64,000 nucleotides of DNA from Fulvimarina sp. (GTDB lineage: Bacteria > Pseudomonadota > Alphaproteobacteria > Rhizobiales > Rhizobiaceae). Numbering within the stretch: the first letter of the stretch is position 1; each line of letters begins with the position of its first letter. Position numbers and translations under genes: made by a program. The notes under the pieces were generated by a model, which saw only the letters and a list, made by a program, of their open reading frames with translations, searched no databases and was not told the DNA's origin. Of this stretch, positions 1-12,686 are shown one piece after another. The DNA is taken from assembly GCA_002700095.1 (NCBI GenBank), contig PACL01000017.1, positions 1-64,000 on the forward strand. Direction: 5' to 3'.

Positions 1-972
1 CTCCTGTTTCTCCTCTATTACGTCCAGGCCGATCTCTATCTGATCGACCCTGAGATCGCCGACCTGCCGGTCTGGGGTGCCAGCCTCATCGGGATCGCCG
101 GTCTGGCGCTCGGTTGGGTCGTCTACGACTTCCTCTGCAAGTCGCCCCTGAAGAACAACGACACGGCGCTGCTGGCCATCCTCTTCGTCTATGTGGTGGT
201 CTCGAGCTTCCTGTTCAGCCAGGTGTTCTCAGGCCGCGGGGCGATGCTCCACACCGGCGCGCTGATCGCGACGATCATGACGGCCAACGTCTTCTTCCTG
301 ATCATCCCGAACCAGACGATCGTCGTCGCCGACCTCAAGGCCGGCAAGAGCCCGGATCCGGCGCTCGGCAAGGCGGCCAAGCAGCGCTCGCTGCACAACA
401 ACTACCTGACCCTGCCGGTCATCTTCCTGATGCTCTCCAACCATTATCCGCTGGCGTTTGCGACGGAATGGAACTGGATCATCGCCGGGCTGGTGCTGCT
501 CATCGGCGCCATCGTCCGGCATTTCTTCAACACGATGCATGCCACCGGCGAAAAGCTCTGGTGGTGCTGGCCGCTGGCCGGCATCTGCTTCATCGTCGTC
601 ATCACCCTGTCCGGCGCGCCGGGGTGGCGCACGGCCGGGGCCGAGGTCTCGAACCGCGAATGGCGCGGCGATCCGCAGGTTGCTCTGGCCAACTCGCCGC
701 ATTTCGAGGCGGCCGAGGCGATCGTCCTGTCGCGCTGCTCCATGTGCCATGCCCGCGATCCGCTGTGGCCGGGCATGATCCACCCGCCGAAGAACATTCC
801 GCTCGAGACCTCGGACGACGTCGTCCACTATGCCGCGCTGATCGAGCGCCAGGCGGTGCGCAGCCATGCCATGCCGCCAGGCAACGTCACCGGCCTCGAA
901 CCCACTGAGCGCGAGATCCTCGCCCGCTGGCTCGCCGACGGCGATGCACCTGGCCTCGGCAGGGGGCTGTGA
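1..972 (+). CDS. puuD: Urate hydroxylase PuuD, C-terminal part (5' end outside the window)
   Basis: The reading frame is open from the first base, so the gene starts upstream of the window. PuuD-type proteins oxidise urate to 5-hydroxyisourate in the inner membrane. What is visible is a set of hydrophobic helices in the first 210 codons, including the family-like stretch NHYPLAFATEWNW, followed by a soluble cytochrome c domain. The haem-binding motif CSMCH lies at nt 736-750, and a later Met-Pro-Pro (SHAMPPGN) is a plausible distal haem ligand. The guanine deaminase gene follows 31 bp downstream, which fits a purine degradation unit: guanine to xanthine to urate to 5-hydroxyisourate. Membrane domain plus C-terminal cytochrome c distinguishes it from the soluble cofactor-free uricase and from FAD-dependent HpxO. 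Confidence 0.88.
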   Translation, partial: LLFLLYYVQADLYLIDPEIADLPVWGASLIGIAGLALGWVVYDFLCKSPLKNNDTALLAILFVYVVVSSFLFSQVFSGRGAMLHTGALIATIMTANVFFLIIPNQTIVVADLKAGKSPDPALGKAAKQRSLHNNYLTLPVIFLMLSNHYPLAFATEWNWIIAGLVLLIGAIVRHFFNTMHATGEKLWWCWPLAGICFIVVITLSGAPGWRTAGAEVSNREWRGDPQVALANSPHFEAAEAIVLSRCSMCHARDPLWPGMIHPPKNIPLETSDDVVHYAALIERQAVRSHAMPPGNVTGLEPTEREILARWLADGDAPGLGRGL

Positions 973-1003
973 GAACGCTCGCGGCGGCGCTATCATCCCG
1001 CTT

Positions 1004-2398
1004 ATGACAGGACGAACCGGCACCATCGCGATCCGCGGGCGGCTCCTCTCCTTCGACGCCGATCCGGCGATCGAGGGTGAGGCGGGTGCCGTGTGCTTCA
1101 TCGAGGACGGCATCGTCGTCGTGAAGGAGGGCATGATCGTCGAGGTGGGGGAGGGGCCGGCGATTGCCCGGCGCCTCGACGCGGGGGTTCCGCTCATCGA
1201 CCATCGGCCGCACCTCGTCCTGCCGGGCTTCATCGACCCGCATCTGCACCTGCCGCAGACCCAGGTGATCGCCTCCTACGGCGCCGAGCTGATGGAGTGG
1301 CTGGCGAAATACACCTTTCCCGAGGAACTGCGCTATGGCGACAGCGGAGCCGCGGGGGAGGCGTCGCGTTTCCTCCTCGACACGCTCGCGGCCAACGGCA
1401 CCACGACGGCGGCGGTCTATTGCACCACCCATCAGGTGAGCGCCGAGGCGTTCTTCACCGAGGCCGAGCGCCGGGGCCAGCGGATGATCGCCGGCAAGGT
1501 GATGATGGACCGCAACGCCCCGACGGGGCTCCTCGACACGCCGGCGACGGGCTACGAGCAGACCAAGGAGCTGATCGCCGCCTGGCACGGCCGCGGGCGG
1601 CTCGAAGTCGCCATCACCCCGCGCTTCGCCCCGACCTCCACCGAGGCGCAATTGGAGGCGGTGCAGGCGCTCGCCACCGAGCATCCGGGTCTGCCCATCC
1701 AGACGCATCTGTCGGAAAACCACGGCGAAATCGCCTTCGTGGCGCAGGAATTTCCCTGGTCGACGGACTACGCCGACGTCTACGAGCACTACGGCCTCGT
1801 GCGGCCCCGGGCCCTCTTCGGCCACTGCATCCATCTGTCGGAGCGCGAGCGATCGGCGCTCGCCGAAAAGGGCGCGTCGGCGATCTTCTGCCCGACGTCG
1901 AACCTCTTCCTCGGCTCCGGCCTCTACGATCTCGCCGCCTCGCGCCAAGTCGGCCTGAAGACCGGTATCGCCACCGACATCGGCGGCGGCACGTCCTATT
2001 CCATGCTGACGACGGCGGCCGAAGGCTACAAGGTGCTGGCGCTCAAGGGCCAGCGGCTGCCGGCCTTCGAGGCGTTCCACATGCTGACGGCCGGCAACGC
2101 AGCGGCGCTGGGCATCGAGGGCAAGGTCGGCCGGCTGGTCCCCGGCCTCGAGGCCGATCTCGTCGTCCTCGACACGAAGGCCACCGCCCCGCTGCGCCGG
2201 CGCATGGAGCGGGTGGAGACGCTGGCCGAGGAGCTCTTCACCCTGATGATCCTCGGCGACGAGCGGACGACCGTCGCGACCTATGCGGCGGGCCGGCGGA
2301 TCTACGACCGCTACAACGCGGGCCAGAGGCCGCTTTCGCCGAAGCTCGACCAGGCACCCCTGCCGCGAACCCCGCAGGCCGGCGAAAGCGCGCAGTAG
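1004..2398 (+). CDS. guaD: Guanine deaminase
   Basis: A 464-residue amidohydrolase that converts guanine to xanthine and ammonia in the cytoplasm. Zinc and catalytic residues of the family are visible: H80 and H82 in DPHLHLPQ, H235 in THLSENHGE, H274 in GHCIHLSE and D325 in ATDIGGGTSYSM. The GGGTS sequence after the aspartate is typical of guanine deaminase rather than of cytosine or adenosine deaminases. The start at 1004 is chosen because the protein then begins just before the N-terminal strand of the amidohydrolase barrel; an upstream in-frame ATG at 866 would overlap puuD by about 100 bp and encodes low-complexity residues. It follows puuD by 31 bp, so the two are probably co-transcribed. 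Confidence 0.9.
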   Translation: MTGRTGTIAIRGRLLSFDADPAIEGEAGAVCFIEDGIVVVKEGMIVEVGEGPAIARRLDAGVPLIDHRPHLVLPGFIDPHLHLPQTQVIASYGAELMEWLAKYTFPEELRYGDSGAAGEASRFLLDTLAANGTTTAAVYCTTHQVSAEAFFTEAERRGQRMIAGKVMMDRNAPTGLLDTPATGYEQTKELIAAWHGRGRLEVAITPRFAPTSTEAQLEAVQALATEHPGLPIQTHLSENHGEIAFVAQEFPWSTDYADVYEHYGLVRPRALFGHCIHLSERERSALAEKGASAIFCPTSNLFLGSGLYDLAASRQVGLKTGIATDIGGGTSYSMLTTAAEGYKVLALKGQRLPAFEAFHMLTAGNAAALGIEGKVGRLVPGLEADLVVLDTKATAPLRRRMERVETLAEELFTLMILGDERTTVATYAAGRRIYDRYNAGQRPLSPKLDQAPLPRTPQAGESAQ

Positions 2399-2661
2399 CC
2401 GGCTTCGCGCTTGGCCTTGCGCTAAAAATCCTCCGATGGAGCCTCGCCTCCGCACGGCTGCTCCCGCCTCGGATCGCGAAGCGATATCAAGGCGGCACGG
2501 CAATCCTTTTTTCCGCCCCCGGCCCTGAACTTCCCCGGCGTTCGGGCGTTGCGACTGGACATGCGATCCAGCCCGCCTATCCCTTAACCCTGTGCTCAGC
2601 GACCGCCGGCGTTTCCATGGCGGTCTTCACCTGACCCGAAACCTTTGAAGAAGGTTCGTGC

Positions 2662-4704
2662 ATGGCCGATGCCGATCTGCAGCCCAAGAAGCCGAAGAAA
2701 GCCCTGAAGGCGAAGACCGCCGAGGGCGAGGCACTCCTGTTCGCGCTCGCCGAAGACCGCGTCGCCATCGAGGGCGTCGAGCCAGAGATCGATGGGGGCC
2801 GTTTCGCCGTCAAGCGCGCCACAGGCGAGCCTCTGACCGTCTCGGCGGACATCTTCTGCGACGGCCACGACAAGATCGATGCGGCGCTGATCTACGGCCC
2901 GGCCGACGTCGATCCGTCGAAATGGTCGGAAGCCCGCTTCGAATTCGTCACGAACGATCGCTGGCAGGTGACGGTCAGCTTCGACGAGCCCGGCCCCTAT
3001 CGCTATTCGATCATCGCCTGGCGCGATCTCTACGCGACCTGGCGCGACGAGGCGAAGAAGAAGCGCGACGCCGGCAAGCTGACAGATCTGGAGCTGATCG
3101 AGGCTCGCGAGCTGGTGAAGAAGGCCGGCGCGTCCGGCCGCGGCGCCAAGGGCGACCAGCGGGCCCTGGCCAAGTTGCTCGAGCGTCTGGAAAAGCACGC
3201 CGCCAAGGGCGACCAGGACGGCCAGTACCAGCTGATGCAGTCGGAAGAGGTCACGCAGCTTCTCGAGGCGGCCGGCGTGCGCACAAACCTGTCCCGTTAT
3301 CCCGGCTCCGTGCCGGTGTGGGTCGACCGGGAGCGCGCGGCGTTCTCCGCCTGGTACGAGATCTTCCCGCGATCGCAGTCCGGCGACGTCAACCGCCACG
3401 GCACCTTCGACGATGTCATCGCGCGCCTGCCCGACATTACGGGAATGGGCTTCGACGTCCTCTATTTCCCGCCGATCCATCCGATCGGCAAGACCAATCG
3501 CAAGGGCAAGAACAACACGTTGACGCCGAGCGAGACCGATCCCGGCAGCCCCTATGCGATCGGCTCGCCCGAAGGCGGGCACGACGCGATCCATCCTGAG
3601 CTCGGCTCGTTCCGGGATTTCGCCCGGCTGATTGATGAGACGAAGAAGCATGGCATGGAAGTCGCCATCGATTTCGCCATCCAGTGCTCGCCCGACCATC
3701 CCTGGATCAAGCAGCATCCCGAATGGTTCGACTGGCGGCCGGACGGCACGATCAAGTTCGCCGAGAACCCGCCGAAGAAGTATGAGGACATCGTCAACGT
3801 CCACTTCTATCGCGGCGCGCTGCCGTCGATCTGGTACGAGTTGCGCGACATCGTCCTGTTCTGGCTGGACAAGGGCGTGCGGATCTTCCGGGTCGACAAT
3901 CCGCATACCAAGCCGTTCCCGTTCTGGGAGTGGATGATCGCGGAAGTGCGCAAGGTCGATCCCGGCGCCATCTTCCTCGCCGAAGCTTTCACCCGGCCGA
4001 AGGTGATGAAGCGCCTCGGCAAGGTCGGCTACAACCAGTCCTATTCCTATTTCACCTGGCGGAACGCCAAGGGAGAGCTGACGGACTATCTGACCGAGCT
4101 GACGACCGAAGAATGCGCCGAGTACATGCGGCCGAATTTCTTCGTCAACACTCCGGACATCAACCCGCTCTACCTGCAAACGTCGGGGCGGCCGGGCTTC
4201 CGCGCGCGCCTAGCGCTCGCGGCCTCGCTCGCCGGCAATTACGGCGTCTATTCGGGCTTCGAGCTCTGCGAATTCCTGCCGGTGCCCGGCAAGGAGGAAT
4301 ATCTCAACTCGGAGAAATACGAGATCCGCGCCTTCGACTGGCATGGCGAGGGCAACATTCGCGACGACATCGCCTTCTTCAACCGGCTGCGCAACGAGGA
4401 AGCGGCGATGCGGGACTTCCGCTCCCTCGCCTTCCTCAATTTCTGGAACGACCAGGTCCTCTACTACGCCAAGCGGACGCCGGACCTCTCGTCCTACCTC
4501 CTCTTCATGGTGAACCTCGATCCCCATCACGATCAGGGCGGCAACTTCGAGGTCCCGCTCTGGGAGTTCGGCCTGCCGGACGACGGCACGATCCATGCGA
4601 CGGACCTTGTGAGCGGCAACGAATTCGCCTGGACCGGCAAGGTGCAGCACTGGTGGCTGAACCCCCAGGATTGCCCCTACGCCGTCTTCAAGCTCACGCG
4701 ATAG
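2662..4704 (+). CDS. glgE: Alpha-1,4-glucan:maltose-1-phosphate maltosyltransferase (GlgE)
   Basis: A 680-residue GH13 subfamily 3 enzyme that transfers maltosyl units from alpha-maltose-1-phosphate to the non-reducing end of alpha-1,4-glucan. After a Lys-rich N-terminus and an Ig-like domain comes the catalytic barrel, recognised by YEIFPRS, FPPIHPIGK, FRVDNPHTKP (nucleophile D412) and LAEAFTRPK (acid/base E441). The FRVDNPHTKP and AEAFTRP versions of the GH13 motifs are GlgE-specific. A GAAGAAGG Shine-Dalgarno-like stretch precedes the ATG. It is first of three glucan genes: treS-maltokinase begins 30 bp downstream and makes its donor substrate, and glgB branches its product. Confidence 0.95.
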   Translation: MADADLQPKKPKKALKAKTAEGEALLFALAEDRVAIEGVEPEIDGGRFAVKRATGEPLTVSADIFCDGHDKIDAALIYGPADVDPSKWSEARFEFVTNDRWQVTVSFDEPGPYRYSIIAWRDLYATWRDEAKKKRDAGKLTDLELIEARELVKKAGASGRGAKGDQRALAKLLERLEKHAAKGDQDGQYQLMQSEEVTQLLEAAGVRTNLSRYPGSVPVWVDRERAAFSAWYEIFPRSQSGDVNRHGTFDDVIARLPDITGMGFDVLYFPPIHPIGKTNRKGKNNTLTPSETDPGSPYAIGSPEGGHDAIHPELGSFRDFARLIDETKKHGMEVAIDFAIQCSPDHPWIKQHPEWFDWRPDGTIKFAENPPKKYEDIVNVHFYRGALPSIWYELRDIVLFWLDKGVRIFRVDNPHTKPFPFWEWMIAEVRKVDPGAIFLAEAFTRPKVMKRLGKVGYNQSYSYFTWRNAKGELTDYLTELTTEECAEYMRPNFFVNTPDINPLYLQTSGRPGFRARLALAASLAGNYGVYSGFELCEFLPVPGKEEYLNSEKYEIRAFDWHGEGNIRDDIAFFNRLRNEEAAMRDFRSLAFLNFWNDQVLYYAKRTPDLSSYLLFMVNLDPHHDQGGNFEVPLWEFGLPDDGTIHATDLVSGNEFAWTGKVQHWWLNPQDCPYAVFKLTR

Positions 4705-4734
4705 AACCAAGAACGCCGAAAGCGCATCAGCTCC

Positions 4735-10283
<5,549 letters not shown>

Positions 10284-10348
10284 GACCGACGGCCCCGGTC
10301 TTTGGACCGGCGCCAGGGGTATCGCCCGAGCCCCACCCGGAGTTGATA

Positions 10349-10408
10349 CCAGTGGCCCGAGGGGCGATCTGCCCGGCCACTGGCATGTGCGGCGGCCCAA
10401 GTGGCCGC
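10349..10408. terminator. Two inverted repeats between convergent glgB and diguanylate cyclase genes
   Basis: Two stem-loops lie back to back. CCAGTGGCC (10349-10357) pairs perfectly with GGCCACTGG (10375-10383) across a 17-nt loop, and GCGGCC (10392-10397) pairs with GGCCGC (10403-10408) across 5 nt. They sit between the 3' ends of two convergent genes, so a shared termination or RNA-end role is likely. There is no T-run, so intrinsic termination is not certain. Confidence 0.45.
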
Positions 10409-10446
10409 TGGAAGACGGATCAGGATCCGAGACGTGCGGGGGAGTC

Positions 10447-11652
10447 TTACCCGGCTTCGAGCAGCGTGTCGTGCCCGCGGGCTGGCTCGGCGAAGTCCGG
10501 CGCCGGAAACTCGGTCCGGGCATGTTCGACCCGGTTCCGCCCATTGGCTTTGGCCTGGTAGAGGGCCCGATCGGCGAGCGCCAAAAGCGTCTCGAGCGTC
10601 CTCGCCTGATGGGAGGCCGCGATGCCGATGCTGACGGTGGGCGAGACGCCGGCGATGTGAGCGCCCAGCATCGCGCGCTGAAAATCCGCGCGGATGCTTT
10701 CGGCGAGAGCGGTGGCCCTGCTGGCATCTGCGTCGCCCCGGATCATCACCGCGAACTCTTCCCCGCCGAGCCTTGCGAAGATGTCGTCGCGGCCGAGCCG
10801 TTCGCGAACGATCTCTGCGAAGCGCTGCAGGACGGTGTCTCCGAAGGCATGTCCGCAGGCATCGTTGATCCGCTTGAAGTTGTCGAGGTCGAGCATCATC
10901 AGAATGGCGACGCCTCGCGTCGGCATCTGGCGCAGGGCACCCTCGGCGCTGACCTGGAAGCAGCGGCGGTTGCTCGCCCCGGTCAGGAAATCCGTCTCGG
11001 CGAGCTTGAGAAGCGCGGTATCGCGTTTTTCGCGCAGTGCGGCGAGCATGAGGTATCCGAGCAGGACCGACGTCCACACGCCCTCGATGACCACGATCTG
11101 AAAGCCGAATCCCCGTTGCGGGTCGCTCAAAGCCCCCAATGCTTCAGACGCCCACAGGCAGCGAACGGCGAAGAACCCCGTTCTCAGCACCATGACGACG
11201 CCAAGCGCCCTGATGAGCCGTTCGGCGTTGGCGGACACGGCGATCCAGGCGGTACACGCGGAGAGGCACGCGGTCACGGCCGACATGACGACAACGCGTG
11301 TGTCGAAATCGGCCGCTTGCGGGGCAATTCCCCAGAACACCAGCCAAGCCGCACTCGGGGCGGCGATCACGAGCAGGCTCGCACGGCGACCAAGGAAGGT
11401 CGCGACGCCTGCAGCGATGGCACAGTAGGACAGGATGAAGAGCGCGTTCGAGATCCCGATCGAGAGAAGGTCGAGATGGCCGAGGGCCCGCAACGGGAAC
11501 AGGCAGGCGCCCGTCGCACTCGAGACGAAGGCAAGGCCCCACCAGCCCGCCGCCGGCTCGCGATGGATCCGCCACTCCCAGAGCAGGGCCAGGCCCGCGA
11601 GAAGGCAGGTTCCGACAGACAGAAACAGGATCAACTCTACGTGGCCGTTCAC
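10447..11652 (-). CDS. Membrane-bound GGDEF diguanylate cyclase
   Basis: A 401-residue protein with about six or seven hydrophobic helices in residues 1-205 forming an integral membrane sensor, then a GGDEF domain. The active-site loop is RLGGEEFAV (GGEEF at 296-300), and the family start signature DFLTGASNRR is at 221-230, so it should be catalytically competent in making c-di-GMP from two GTP. The position of the inhibitory I-site (RxxD, five residues before GGEEF) reads GRDD, so the first arginine is missing and product inhibition may be absent. The sensory ligand is unknown. It is convergent with glgB and monocistronic; a 17-bp palindrome lies 20 bp upstream of its start. Confidence 0.88.
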   Translation of the reverse strand: MNGHVELILFLSVGTCLLAGLALLWEWRIHREPAAGWWGLAFVSSATGACLFPLRALGHLDLLSIGISNALFILSYCAIAAGVATFLGRRASLLVIAAPSAAWLVFWGIAPQAADFDTRVVVMSAVTACLSACTAWIAVSANAERLIRALGVVMVLRTGFFAVRCLWASEALGALSDPQRGFGFQIVVIEGVWTSVLLGYLMLAALREKRDTALLKLAETDFLTGASNRRCFQVSAEGALRQMPTRGVAILMMLDLDNFKRINDACGHAFGDTVLQRFAEIVRERLGRDDIFARLGGEEFAVMIRGDADASRATALAESIRADFQRAMLGAHIAGVSPTVSIGIAASHQARTLETLLALADRALYQAKANGRNRVEHARTEFPAPDFAEPARGHDTLLEAG

Positions 11653-11672
11653 TGCAGCATCGCTACTTTATG

Positions 11673-11689
11673 AATATGCTGAGCATATT
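11673..11689. promoter_or_regulatory. 17-bp palindrome upstream of the diguanylate cyclase gene
   Basis: AATATGCT-G-AGCATATT is a perfect inverted repeat with a 1-nt centre, in a locally AT-rich patch 20 bp upstream of the start codon at 11652. The position and symmetry fit a dimeric repressor or activator site, but no regulator can be named. Confidence 0.4.
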
Positions 11690-11743
11690 AGGTACGATTA
11701 ACGGAGAAATCCTTAAGTGCCGAAGGCTGTATCTGTCGCAACG

Positions 11744-11771
11744 GTCGCCTTTTCCTCCCGCGGAGGGCGAC
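11744..11771. terminator. Hairpin downstream of the transglutaminase gene
   Basis: GTCGC (11744-11748) pairs with GCGAC (11767-11771), and inside it CCTCC (11754-11758) pairs with GGAGG (11762-11766) around a CGC loop, with an unpaired CTTTT bulge on one side. It lies 37 bp beyond the stop of the minus-strand transglutaminase gene. There is no clear T-run, so this is only a possible terminator. Confidence 0.3.
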
Positions 11772-11807
11772 GGGCCCCGACGGCGTCGCGTCGCGGCCCG
11801 GTGTGAT

Positions 11808-12686
11808 CTATGGAATCGGCACCACGTCGACGAAGTGATCCGTCGCCTGCGGCCCGGCGGTGACGAAGGCCCCGGCGATCGGCAGCGCGTCCGAATAGTC
11901 GCGGCCGACGGCAACGACGATGTGGTCGTCGCCGGCCAGGATGCCGTTGGTGGGATCGAAGCCGACCCAGCCGAGCGTCTCGCCCAGCCAGACGTCGACC
12001 CAGGCATGCATCGCGTCGGCGCCTTCGAGGCGGGGCCGGCCCTTCGGCGGCTCGGTGCGCAGGAAGCCGCTGACATAGCGGGCGGGGATGCCGTTCGCCC
12101 GCAGCCCGGCGATCATCACATGGGAGAAATCCTGGCAGACGCCGCGCTTCTGGGCGAAGGCCTCGGCGACGCTGGTGCCGACGCTGGTCGAGCCCGGCTC
12201 GTAGACGAAGTCCGCACGGATGCGCTTGGTCAGCGTCATCACCGCCGCGCCGGCCGGCTGCTCCCCCGCATCGAAGGTCTCCGCCACATAGGCCGTCACC
12301 GCAGCGAGCGGGGCGATGCGCCGGCTGGGTCCGAGATGGTGGATCGGCGAGGCGCCCTCCGCCGAGCGGCCATGCAGGGCCTCGTCGGCGACCGCGTCGA
12401 GGCTCGGCGAGGCGTCGAGGGGCGCCGGGGGGCGGTCGACCGCCACCTTCGCCTCCATGACGACCGACAATTCGGTCTGCTGCGCGAAGAAGGCGATGGC
12501 ATCGACGCCGTTGCCGAAGAAATCGGCCTCCCGCGTATGTTCGCCGGGACGGGGAGCGATGGCCACCTCGACGCGTTCCAGCACCTGTCCGCCGCCGTCG
12601 CGCGGGCGCACCCGCAACAGATGGCGCGCGTCGCTGACGGCGGAGGGGTAGTCGTAGGTGATCTTCAGGCGGATGGCGTATCTCAT
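11808..12686 (-). CDS. Bacterial transglutaminase-like cysteine protein
   Basis: A 292-residue protein with an N-terminal beta-rich region (residues 1-150, starting MRYAIRLKITYDY) and a transglutaminase/protease-like core. The catalytic triad is visible: C184 in KRGVCQDFSHV, H227 in DAMHAWVDVW and D244 in VGFDPTNGI. The start at 12686 is supported by a four-base overlap (ATGA) with the end of the ATP-grasp/alpha-E gene; an in-frame ATG a few codons upstream is also possible. Proteins of this family occur with ATP-grasp and alpha-E proteins in many proteobacteria and are predicted to cleave or form amide bonds in a peptide; no substrate is established. Confidence 0.9.
   Translation of the reverse strand: MRYAIRLKITYDYPSAVSDARHLLRVRPRDGGGQVLERVEVAIAPRPGEHTREADFFGNGVDAIAFFAQQTELSVVMEAKVAVDRPPAPLDASPSLDAVADEALHGRSAEGASPIHHLGPSRRIAPLAAVTAYVAETFDAGEQPAGAAVMTLTKRIRADFVYEPGSTSVGTSVAEAFAQKRGVCQDFSHVMIAGLRANGIPARYVSGFLRTEPPKGRPRLEGADAMHAWVDVWLGETLGWVGFDPTNGILAGDDHIVVAVGRDYSDALPIAGAFVTAGPQATDHFVDVVPIP

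Noticed and set aside
11695-11720. Two TTAA motifs that could suggest a second CtrA site
   Set aside because: Their spacing is 11 nt instead of 7, so they do not fit the CtrA motif.
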